From positions 1-8,497 of the forward strand of contig JAKAHF010000062.1 of assembly GCA_021815245.1 (NCBI GenBank): 8,497 nt of DNA. The letters are read 5' to 3'. The DNA is from Actinomycetes bacterium. GTDB taxonomy: Bacteria > Actinomycetota > Thermoleophilia > RBG-16-64-13. A model generated the notes under the pieces. The model had not been told where the DNA came from, did not search any database, and was given only the letters and a program-made list of their open reading frames with translations. Made by a program: the position numbers and the translations under genes. Position 1 is the stretch's first letter, and each line of letters opens with the position of its first letter. This document shows positions 1-6,430 of the stretch, piece after piece.

Positions 1-174
1 GCGTCGCGGCGACGCTGGCACCGGGGCCCCTGGGGATGGGCCGGCAACATGCCTGACGGGTGCGCACCGTACGGTCCGCGGGCGGTCTTCGACGACTGGC
101 ACCGTCAGGCCCACGCGAATCAGAGTCAGACCCCGCCCGCTCCTGAAGCCGGCAATCGAAACGGCGCTGAGTGA
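1..174 (+). CDS. C-terminal part of a small Trp/Arg-rich hypothetical protein
   Basis: The frame starting at base 1 is open from the window edge to a TGA at 172-174, giving 57 residues; the true start may lie outside the window, or it could be the ATG at 49. I do not recognise a named family. The visible part begins with an Arg/Trp/Gly-rich stretch (ASRRRWHRGPWGWAG), then a segment with two Cys-free turns and one Cys (PDGCAPYGPRAVFDDWH), then a charged, Pro-rich tail. The block FDDWHRQAH, with Trp, two His and flanking acids, resembles a short conserved tail I associate, from memory only, with small proteins encoded next to two-component systems in Gram-positive-type bacteria. It lies on the same strand as the regulator and kinase, 148 bases upstream. 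No membrane segment is visible. A chance open frame in GC-rich DNA is the alternative; the organised composition and the stop just before a hairpin favour a real gene end. Confidence 0.5.
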   Translation, partial: ASRRRWHRGPWGWAGNMPDGCAPYGPRAVFDDWHRQAHANQSQTPPAPEAGNRNGAE

Positions 175-225
175 CCGCGCGGTCGTACCGGCACGGCACC
201 CGCCGGCCCAGATGGGCGGGCGGGT

Positions 226-264
226 CGGGGCGGGGCCGAGACCCTTGGTCTCGGCCCCGCCCCG
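226..264. repeat. Perfect 18-bp inverted repeat upstream of the response regulator
   Basis: Bases 226-243 and 247-264 are exact reverse complements separated by three bases (CTT); the right arm reads ggtctcggccccgccccg. As RNA it would form a very stable, GC-rich stem. No T-run follows on either strand, so it is not a canonical Rho-independent terminator. It lies after the end of the small upstream gene and about 60 bases before the regulator start. It might end or attenuate transcription from upstream, protect a 3' end, or, as DNA, serve as an operator overlapping the promoter region of the regulator gene. Confidence 0.6.
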
Positions 265-269
265 CCGCG

Positions 270-278
270 TGCTACAGT
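270..278 (+). promoter_or_regulatory. Possible extended -10 promoter element for the two-component operon
   Basis: The string TGCTACAGT matches the extended -10 pattern (TG, one base, then TACAGT against consensus TATAAT, four of six). No good -35 hexamer is found 16-18 bases upstream, and that position falls inside the right arm of the inverted repeat. Initiation about 7 bases downstream would give a leader of roughly 35-40 bases before the regulator ATG at 323. This is a weak assignment in GC-rich DNA. Confidence 0.25.
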
Positions 279-322
279 GGCAGCGGTTTCGCCAAGCGGC
301 TCACCGACCTCCGAACAGCGCC

Positions 323-1003
323 ATGAAGACCATCCTTGTCGTCGAAGACGAACCCGACATAGCCCGCATCGTGCGCGACTACCTCGAGCACGCCGGCTTC
401 ACGGTGCTGCAGGCGGGCGACGGTGAGATGGCGCTGCGCTACGTCCGCTCAGCCAAGCCCGACCTCATGGTGCTCGACCTGGGTCTGCCGGGCATGGACG
501 GCCTCGACGTCACCCGCACGGTGCGCTCGTTCAGCGCGCTACCCATCATCGTGCTCACCGCCCGCGCGGAGGAGTCCGACCGCATCGTTGGACTCGAACT
601 GGGCGCCGACGACTACGTGGTCAAACCGTTCAGTCCCAAGGAACTGGTGGCCCGCGTGCGCGCCGTGCTTCGCCGCTCCCAGGGCGCCGACCGCGCCGAC
701 GAGGTGATCAGAGTGGCCGATCTCGTCATCGAGGTGCCGCAGATGCGCGTGAAGGCTGCCGGCCGGCGGGTGGACCTCACCCCGACCGAGTTCCAAGTGC
801 TTGTCGCGCTGGCGGGCAACCCTGGGCGCGTGTTCACCCGCGGGCAACTGCTGCAGGCCGTGCGCGGTGTGGCCTTCGAGTCATACGAGCGTGCGATCGA
901 TGCTCACATCAAGAACATCCGCCGCAAGCTCGAGACTCACGAGAACGCCCCGGCGTACATCGAGACCCTCTATGGCGTCGGCTACCGCTTCAGGGACGAG
1001 TGA
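323..1003 (+). CDS. OmpR/PhoB-family two-component response regulator
   Basis: This 226-residue protein is a cytoplasmic transcription factor activated by phosphotransfer from its partner kinase. Residues 1-118 form a CheY-like receiver: the acidic pair E8/D9, phosphoacceptor D52 in VLDLGLPGMDG, the switch Thr79 in VLTA and the invariant K101 in VKPF are all present. After a short linker, residues about 129-224 form an OmpR-type winged-helix DNA-binding domain, with LTPTEFQVL, the recognition region SYERAIDAHIKNIRRKLE and the closing ETLYGVGYRF. The start at ATG 323 is chosen because the receiver begins there with MKTILVVEDE; an in-frame ATG at 212 would add 37 low-complexity residues translated through the inverted repeat. 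No clear Shine-Dalgarno sequence precedes 323. Its stop touches the kinase start, so the two are translationally coupled. The sequence does not show the regulon. Confidence 0.97.
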   Translation: MKTILVVEDEPDIARIVRDYLEHAGFTVLQAGDGEMALRYVRSAKPDLMVLDLGLPGMDGLDVTRTVRSFSALPIIVLTARAEESDRIVGLELGADDYVVKPFSPKELVARVRAVLRRSQGADRADEVIRVADLVIEVPQMRVKAAGRRVDLTPTEFQVLVALAGNPGRVFTRGQLLQAVRGVAFESYERAIDAHIKNIRRKLETHENAPAYIETLYGVGYRFRDE

Positions 1004-2124
1004 TGCCCCGCCACTCCTGGCGATATGGTCCGCATCGGCCCGGCGGTCCTCCTCCCTGGTGGCCGGAAGGCGAAGCGTGGCCCCCCACCTCAGGCTGGCC
1101 GAGCGTGAGGCGGCGCTTTGTCAGGCGGGTCGCGCTCATGCTGGCCGGGTTCGTGGCGCTCATCGTCATCGTCGGTATCACCTGGAATACGGTGGCCCCA
1201 CAGCCTCAGGCGCATTGGACCAGGCAGACGTTCATGTCGTGGGTGCCAGTGGTGGTGATCATCATCATCGCCACGATCGTGGTACGGCGCGTGGTGCGCC
1301 GCGCAGCCGATCCCCTTGGCGACGTCATGGACGCCGCCAACAGACTGGCCTCCGGCGACTACACGGCCCGGGTCGAGCCCCGCGGCTCGGGCGAGATCCG
1401 CCAGCTCATCGACTCGTTCAACGAGATGGCCGAACGGCTGAGCGCGAGCGAGGAGCAGCGGCGGGCCCTGCTCGCGGAGGTCGCTCACGAGCTGCGCACG
1501 CCACTGACCGTCATCCACGGCGACGTGGAGGGCATGGTCGACGGCGTGTACCCTCGCGACGAAGCTCATCTGCAGCAGGTGCTCGACGGCGCCGGACGCA
1601 TGATCCGGCTGCTCGAAGACCTGCAGACCCTCTCCACCGCCCAGGCCGGAGGTCTGCAACTGCACCGCGAACCGACCGACCTCGATCACCTTGTCGGGCA
1701 AGTCGTGACGGCGTTCGCCGCGCGCGCCGCGGAACGGGGCATCACCCTGACGGCTCGCGCCGAGAACCTGCCGGCGGCATCGGTCGACCCCGTGCGCCTC
1801 CGGCAGATCTTCGACAACCTCGTCACCAACGCTCTGCGTTTCACGCCGGCGGGCGGGTCGGTGACCGTCGAGGGGCGGGCTTCAGCCGGCGAGGTGGTAT
1901 TCAAGGTGATCGACACCGGCGCCGGCATCGCGGCTGACCAACTCGCTCACGTGTTCGAACGCTTCTCGAAGTCGGGTGACTCGAAAGGCAGTGGCCTCGG
2001 CCTGGCGGTTGCCCGCAGTCTGGTCGAGGGCCACGGCGGCACCATCGCCATCGACAGCGAACCGGGACGCGGCACGACCATCACCTTCCGCATCCCGATG
2101 ACGATATCGGCCGACAGGCACTGA
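1003..2124 (+). CDS. Short membrane sensor histidine kinase (HAMP, HisKA, HATPase_c)
   Basis: This 373-residue inner-membrane kinase is the partner of the preceding regulator. Residues 1-37 are a cytoplasmic Pro/Trp-rich tail (PPPWWPEGEAWPP), followed by Arg-rich sequence, a first membrane helix at about 42-60, an outside loop of only about 20 residues, and a second helix at about 80-97. A HAMP linker (about 95-150) leads to the HisKA H-box with the phosphoacceptor H162 in VAHELRTPLT. The ATPase domain shows the N box (DNLVTNAL, N276), G1 box (DTGAGI, 304-309), F box (ERFSKS) and G2 box (GSGLGLAVA, 329-337), so it looks fully active. ATG 1003 overlaps the regulator's TGA by one base and has AGGGA six bases upstream; GTG 1000 is an alternative that adds one residue. 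The tiny outside loop argues against binding of a soluble ligand in a dedicated sensor domain and suggests sensing at or within the membrane or through a partner protein. Confidence 0.97.
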   Translation: MPRHSWRYGPHRPGGPPPWWPEGEAWPPTSGWPSVRRRFVRRVALMLAGFVALIVIVGITWNTVAPQPQAHWTRQTFMSWVPVVVIIIIATIVVRRVVRRAADPLGDVMDAANRLASGDYTARVEPRGSGEIRQLIDSFNEMAERLSASEEQRRALLAEVAHELRTPLTVIHGDVEGMVDGVYPRDEAHLQQVLDGAGRMIRLLEDLQTLSTAQAGGLQLHREPTDLDHLVGQVVTAFAARAAERGITLTARAENLPAASVDPVRLRQIFDNLVTNALRFTPAGGSVTVEGRASAGEVVFKVIDTGAGIAADQLAHVFERFSKSGDSKGSGLGLAVARSLVEGHGGTIAIDSEPGRGTTITFRIPMTISADRH

Positions 2125-2219
2125 TCACCGAACCTGTTCCAAAACGGTCAGCGTCGCTTTCTCCTGCCCATCGGGCGGTGACAGCCCCGACGTGACCTGG
2201 TCGCACGACGGCGCCCGAT

Positions 2220-4394
2220 CTACGGCCTCGAAGCCCTGGCCAACACCTCCACCGGGTGGATCACGCGGCGGCCCGTGCCCATCTCGATCTGCGAGCGACA
2301 GGAGATACCACACGCCGCGACATCGCCGTCGCATCGCGAGATCTTCTCGAACAATCGTGCCCCGATGACGCGTGAGAGAGTCGAATACTCCTTCTTGTAT
2401 CCGAAAGAGCCGACCAGTCCACAGCAGAGCGCTTCGACCTCATGCACCGTGACGCCTGGCACAAGCCGAAGCAGTTCGGCTGGACAGGAGCCCAGACCCA
2501 GGCTCTTCTGGTGACAGTGGCCGTGCACCACGTAGGTCTCGTGCAGTGGTCGCAGCGTCAGCTCCAGACGACCCTCCGTGACGGCCGCGACAAGATACTC
2601 GGTGATGTCGTAGCTCGACTCCTGCACGATGCGAAGGGCAAGCGGGTCGATCGGGATCGTTTCGAGCAGCCGGGCGTAGTCGTCGCGTACGGCCGACAGG
2701 CACGACGGTTCGATGAACACGACGTCGTATCCACGCTCTATGAACCCGCCGAGTTCGCGTACGTTCTCGACGGCCCAGCGCCTCGGCTTGTCGAGTAGGC
2801 CCTGGCTGATGGCTCCCCTGCCGCAGCAGGAGTTGCGCATCGGCACGACCTCGGCTCCCGCCCGTTCGAGCACCTCCACGGCGGCGCGGCCGACTTCGGG
2901 CAGATTGTGGTTGGTGAAGCAGTCGACGAAGAGGGCCACCTTGAGAACCGGCTGCCGCGTCTCGCCCGCGAGCACGTCTGGGTGGGGCGCCCTGTCGTCG
3001 CAATGCCGGTGCCACCAAGCCCTGAACGTCTCGCGCCGATAGTCGGGCATCGCGCGGGAGGTGTCGAACTCCAGACGGTCGAGTACGTTCCGCACGGGGG
3101 GCACCCGGGTGGCCGCTCCCCCCAACGGCGCGGCCGCGCTCAGTGCCCTGCCGAGCAGGTCGGTGCGGGCGAACAGCCGCTGCCGCACTCCGGCGCCGAA
3201 CTCCCGGTTGTTGCGCTCGCGTATGACCGTGTTCAGCCAGGGGATGTCGATCTTGACCGGGCATACTTCGGTGCACCGTGAGCAGGTGGTGCACAACCCG
3301 TTGAAGTCCCAGGCATCAGGATGACCCTGTGTCATGTACGTCCAAGCGCAGCCTATGCCCCCCGGATAGGGGTCGGCTCCGAAGACGTGGCCTCCCACCA
3401 AGGTATAGGGCGCGCAGGCGTTGAGACAGGCGCCGCAACGGATGCAGAGCAGGCACTCGCGCAACTCGGGGTCGGCCAGAGCGCGGCTGCGGCCGTTGTC
3501 GAGAACGAGTATGTGCAACTCGCGTTCGGCTCCGCCATGCCGGTCGAGGAGCGGGGAGCTCTGCCGACCGGTGACGAGAGACACGTAGCTCGTCAGCTTC
3601 TGCCCGGTGGCGCTCGCGGGCAGCAACTCGAGGAAGACGCCCAGATCGGCCATGCGGGGAATCAGCTTCTCGCGGCCCATGAGCACTACGTGTATCGGAG
3701 GAAGCAGGGTGGCGAGACTAGCGTTGCCCTCGTTCTCGATCAGCACGATCGAGCCGGTGTCGGCGAGGGCGAAGTTGGCTCCCGTGATGCCTATCTGCGC
3801 CGCCAAGAAGCTTTCGCGCAGATCGGCACGTACGAGTCGAGTCAAACCCTCGGCGTCTTGAGGAGGGTCGCCGATGCCCATGGTGCGCGTGAAGAGACTG
3901 ATGATCTCCTCTTTGCTCTTGTGGATGGCGGGCACCACGAGGTGGCTGGGCCGCTCGCCGGCCAGCTGGATGATGCGCTCCCCCAGATCGCCCTCGACGA
4001 CGGTCAGGCCCTGGTCCTCGAGCGCCGGCCTCAGATGGATCTCCTCGGAGGTCATCGATTTCGACTTGACAATCAGTTCGACCGACCCTTCGCGCGCGAG
4101 GCGGCAGACGTAGTCGCGGGCCTCGCCGCCGTCTTGCACTCGCACCACGGTAGCCCCCGCCGCTCTAGCCGCGCGCTCGAACTGCGAGAGCAGCTCGTCC
4201 TGCCGGGCCAAGGCATCGTCCTTGATCGCTCTCGCTTGGTTACGCAGCCGCTCGAAGCGGTCGAGCGAGGGCCACGCGGCCTTGCGGCGTTCAAGCATGG
4301 TGCTCATGGCCCGGCCCATGGCCGCCTCGAGAACGGGGTCGGCGAGCGCCGCCTCGATCTCGCGGCCGAGGTCTCTCTCGTGGCGCCTACTCAT
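2220..4394 (-). CDS. lutB: LutB-type lactate-oxidation iron-sulfur protein fused to LutA-like CCG domains
   Basis: This 724-residue protein joins two subunits of the LutABC (LldEFG) L-lactate-to-pyruvate oxidation complex. The LutB part (about 1-460) has a LUD domain with the family signature ADTGSIVLIENEGN (211-224), then two [4Fe-4S] motifs of the CxxCxxCxxxC type: C317/C320/C323/C327 and C368/C371/C374/C378 followed by Pro. After a linker, two cysteine-rich CCG domains match LutA: the first has C492, CCG at 523-525 and C565; the second has HCHQ (C627), CCG at 657-659 and C695/C699. B. subtilis LutB and LutA are separate proteins of about 479 and 238 residues, which nearly sum to this length. 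The start at ATG 4394 is chosen because MSRRHERDLG begins a normal LutB N terminus; in-frame sequence upstream reads only lutC in another frame. It overlaps lutC by 8 bases and has no strong ribosome site, pointing to translational coupling. No frameshift or lost cysteine is seen. Substrate by homology is L-lactate; a related 2-hydroxyacid such as glycolate is possible. Confidence 0.93.
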   Translation of the reverse strand: MSRRHERDLGREIEAALADPVLEAAMGRAMSTMLERRKAAWPSLDRFERLRNQARAIKDDALARQDELLSQFERAARAAGATVVRVQDGGEARDYVCRLAREGSVELIVKSKSMTSEEIHLRPALEDQGLTVVEGDLGERIIQLAGERPSHLVVPAIHKSKEEIISLFTRTMGIGDPPQDAEGLTRLVRADLRESFLAAQIGITGANFALADTGSIVLIENEGNASLATLLPPIHVVLMGREKLIPRMADLGVFLELLPASATGQKLTSYVSLVTGRQSSPLLDRHGGAERELHILVLDNGRSRALADPELRECLLCIRCGACLNACAPYTLVGGHVFGADPYPGGIGCAWTYMTQGHPDAWDFNGLCTTCSRCTEVCPVKIDIPWLNTVIRERNNREFGAGVRQRLFARTDLLGRALSAAAPLGGAATRVPPVRNVLDRLEFDTSRAMPDYRRETFRAWWHRHCDDRAPHPDVLAGETRQPVLKVALFVDCFTNHNLPEVGRAAVEVLERAGAEVVPMRNSCCGRGAISQGLLDKPRRWAVENVRELGGFIERGYDVVFIEPSCLSAVRDDYARLLETIPIDPLALRIVQESSYDITEYLVAAVTEGRLELTLRPLHETYVVHGHCHQKSLGLGSCPAELLRLVPGVTVHEVEALCCGLVGSFGYKKEYSTLSRVIGARLFEKISRCDGDVAACGISCRSQIEMGTGRRVIHPVEVLARASRP

Positions 4395-4923
4395 CGACCA
4401 GCACGATGTCGAGGCGTAGCGGGCCGTGCACACCGATGACGGGGGTGAGTTCGATGTCGGACGTACGCGAAGGCCCGGTGACGAACACCAGCCTCGAACC
4501 CGCTGCCGCCACTCGGGGAGCCAACTCGGAGAGAGCAGCCGTGAGGTCGGGATGTATGGCCGCCGTCGCGACGAGGACGACGCAGTGCGCCGGCAGCAAC
4601 GACACATAGCCCTCGTAGCCTCGTCCCGGCCCGATGGCGACCGTGCCCGATGGCGCGACCGCGGCAAGCGCACGGCAGACCCCCGCGTTTGCACGCGGAA
4701 GGGCGGCGACAAACTCGGCCGCCTCTTCCCCACCGAGCACCGGCAGACCGAGGTCGCGCAGCTCGCGCGCGGTCTCCCCCAGCTCGGCGTCGACCACGAC
4801 GCAGTCGGCGTCCTGCAGTAGCCGGGCGAGCACGCCGGGCACCTCGGAGGTCCGGGCGCGACACACCTGTGCGCCGACGGCTTCCGCCGCTTCGGCGAAC
4901 ACCGCGCTGAGCGAGGCTGTCAC
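4387..4923 (-). CDS. lutC: LutC-type LUD-domain subunit of the lactate-oxidation complex
   Basis: The 178-residue protein is a LUD-domain (LutC/YkgG) member, the third component required with LutA and LutB for L-lactate oxidation in organisms that use this pathway. The C-terminal family signature is very clear: VTGPSRTSDIELT followed by GVHGPLRLDIVLVDE. The middle contains APSGTVAIGPGRG, the equivalent of the conserved TGT/G loop. Known LutC proteins run to roughly 210-240 residues, so the N-terminal part is short, although the fold core appears complete. No Cys cluster is present, as expected. The GTG start at 4923 is supported by GGAGGG at 4927-4932, three bases upstream. It follows aldA after 41 bases and its stop lies within the start region of lutB (8-base overlap). 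Confidence 0.92.
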   Translation of the reverse strand: MTASLSAVFAEAAEAVGAQVCRARTSEVPGVLARLLQDADCVVVDAELGETARELRDLGLPVLGGEEAAEFVAALPRANAGVCRALAAVAPSGTVAIGPGRGYEGYVSLLPAHCVVLVATAAIHPDLTAALSELAPRVAAAGSRLVFVTGPSRTSDIELTPVIGVHGPLRLDIVLVDE

Positions 4924-4926
4924 AGG

Positions 4927-4932
4927 CCCTCC
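4927..4932 (-). promoter_or_regulatory. Shine-Dalgarno site of lutC
   Basis: On the - strand this reads GGAGGG, followed by CCT and then the GTG start. It decides the start of a gene that would otherwise look N-terminally short. Confidence 0.7.
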
Positions 4933-4964
4933 GGTGGTTTGCGATCCGCGGCCGATACCCGCGC

Positions 4965-6410
4965 CTACTGCACGTGCTGATCGTACTGCAGGTAGACCAC
5001 GTGCGTCTGAAGGTACTCGTCAAGACCGTGCTTGCCGTCGGCCCCGCCGATGCCCGACTTGCGCCAACCCGCATGGAAGCCCTGCATGGCCTCGAAGTTC
5101 TCGCGGTTGACGTAGGTCTCGCCGAATCGCAGCTCGTTGCAGGCCCGCATGACCACGTCGACGCTCTTCGTGTAGATGGAAGACGTGAGGCCGTAGTCGC
5201 AGTCGTTGGCAAGCTCGATCGCTTCGTCGAGAGTGCCGAACGTAGAGATAGGCAGCACCGGGCCGAAGATCTCTTCGCGCATGATCGCGGTCTCTTGGCG
5301 GCAGTGCAGGAGGACGGTCGGCTCGAAGTAGTGCCCAGGGCTCTTATCTGCCCGCTTGCCGCCGAGCACACACCGGGCTCCGTCGCTCAGCGCCTGGGCG
5401 ACCGCCGCCTCGACCATATTCAGTTGCGCCCCACTGACGAGGGGACCCATATCGAGCGTTTCGTCGGCCAGGGGATCGCCATAGCGGACGGCGGCCATAG
5501 CCGAGACGATCTTCTCGACAAACGACTCGGCCACCGACTCGTGCACGTAGACCCGCTCGGCACAGTTGCAGACCTGTCCGGTGTTGATCACGCGCGAGGC
5601 GCAGATGGCGCGAGCAGCGAGTTCGAGGTCGGCGTCGGCCATGACGATCGCCGGCGCCTTACCGCCCAGCTCGAGCGACACCTTGGTGATGTTGGCCGCG
5701 GCTGCCTGCATGATGCGCACGCCCCCCTCGACGCTCCCCGTCATGCTCACCATGTCGACCCGCGGATGGCCGGCCAGGGCTTGACCCACGACCGATCCGG
5801 CGCCCGAGACCAAGTTGAACACCCCGGCGGGCAGGGAGCTCTCGGCGACGATGGCCGCGAACTCGAAAGCGTTGTTGGGTGTCTCGCTGCTCGGCTTGAT
5901 GACTATCGTGTTGCCCGTGACGAGCGCCGGGGCCATCTTGCGGGCGATCAGGAAGAACGGGAAGTTCCAGGGCAGCACGCCCGCGACCACTCCCACAGGC
6001 AGCTTGTAGAGCAAGATGTTTTCATTCGCCCGGTCGCTCTGGATGATCTCTCCCTCGTAGCGTCGCGCGAACTCGGCCATGTAGTCCAGATAGTCGGCGG
6101 TGAAGAACACCTCGGTCCGCGCCAGTGGCATAACCTTGCCTTGTTCCTCGGCGATGGTGCGAGCCAGCGTCTCGGCCTTGGCCCGCACGCCCGCAGCTAT
6201 CTCGCGAAGATGTGCCGCACGCTCCAGAGCCGGGAGCTTCGCCCAGGCTTTCTGCGCCCGCCGCGCGGCCTCGACGGCGGCGTCGACATGCGCCGGTGTG
6301 CCCGCCGGGACCTGTGAGACCACCTGCTCGGTGGCCGGGTTGACGACGTCGATCATGGGAGTATCCGCATCGACGAACCGGCCGTCGATGAACATCGAGT
6401 ACCGCTTCAA
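4965..6410 (-). CDS. aldA: AldA-type lactaldehyde/glycolaldehyde dehydrogenase (NAD+)
   Basis: The 481-residue cytoplasmic enzyme oxidises L-lactaldehyde to L-lactate (and glycolaldehyde to glycolate). It matches E. coli AldA (479 residues) nearly end to end, including FTADYLDYMAEFARRYEGEI, GVLPWNFPFFLIARKMAPAL, GQVCNCAERVYV and the C-terminal NRENFEAMQGFHAGWRKSG. Catalytic residues are all present: nucleophile C281, general base E247 in LELGGK, oxyanion N149 and the cofactor-binding K172 in IKPS. The start is TTG at 6410: it has GGAGGT six bases upstream and places MFIDGRFVDADT at the expected position. The next ATG, five codons in, is too far from that site. Upstream in-frame sequence belongs to the permease gene. 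It follows the permease by 20 bases and precedes lutC by 41. The pairing with Lut genes, which consume lactate, strengthens the lactaldehyde assignment over other AldA substrates. Confidence 0.96.
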   Translation of the reverse strand: MKRYSMFIDGRFVDADTPMIDVVNPATEQVVSQVPAGTPAHVDAAVEAARRAQKAWAKLPALERAAHLREIAAGVRAKAETLARTIAEEQGKVMPLARTEVFFTADYLDYMAEFARRYEGEIIQSDRANENILLYKLPVGVVAGVLPWNFPFFLIARKMAPALVTGNTIVIKPSSETPNNAFEFAAIVAESSLPAGVFNLVSGAGSVVGQALAGHPRVDMVSMTGSVEGGVRIMQAAAANITKVSLELGGKAPAIVMADADLELAARAICASRVINTGQVCNCAERVYVHESVAESFVEKIVSAMAAVRYGDPLADETLDMGPLVSGAQLNMVEAAVAQALSDGARCVLGGKRADKSPGHYFEPTVLLHCRQETAIMREEIFGPVLPISTFGTLDEAIELANDCDYGLTSSIYTKSVDVVMRACNELRFGETYVNRENFEAMQGFHAGWRKSGIGGADGKHGLDEYLQTHVVYLQYDQHVQ

Positions 6411-6416
6411 AGGGTG

Positions 6417-6422
6417 ACCTCC
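6417..6422 (-). promoter_or_regulatory. Shine-Dalgarno site selecting the TTG start of aldA
   Basis: The - strand reads GGAGGT, a full consensus site, with a six-base spacer to TTG at 6410. It is 21 bases from the first ATG, which excludes that ATG as the main start. Confidence 0.8.
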
Positions 6423-6430
6423 GTTGGTAG

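Noticed and set aside
212..322. Longer form of the response regulator beginning at ATG 212
   Set aside because: The extra 37 residues are low-complexity and translate the inverted repeat; receivers of this family begin at MKTILVVEDE.
801..1937. Open frame overlapping the regulator and kinase in another + frame
   Set aside because: It is Arg/Ser/Pro-rich out-of-frame translation across two well-supported genes.
2170..2219. Possible terminator in the convergent gap: 8-bp repeat (atcgggcg at 2170-2177, complement at 2212-2219)
   Set aside because: The loop is 34 bases, the stem is short and no T-run lies directly after it on either strand; it is not better than chance in GC-rich sequence. The 95-base gap otherwise shows nothing clear.
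3321..4439. Long + strand open frame (372 codons) opposite lutB
   Set aside because: It mirrors the LutB frame in GC-rich DNA; the translation has no recognisable domain, while the - strand frame has full Lut motifs.
4395..4733. N-terminal extension of the LutB frame back to 4733
   Set aside because: These 113 codons are the lutC gene read out of frame, rich in Arg/Ser/Pro; the LutB-like sequence begins at ATG 4394.
4974..6317. Long + strand open frame (447 codons) opposite aldA
   Set aside because: Its translation is an Asp/His/Arg-rich shadow typical of the reverse complement of a GC-rich gene; aldA on the - strand is unmistakable.
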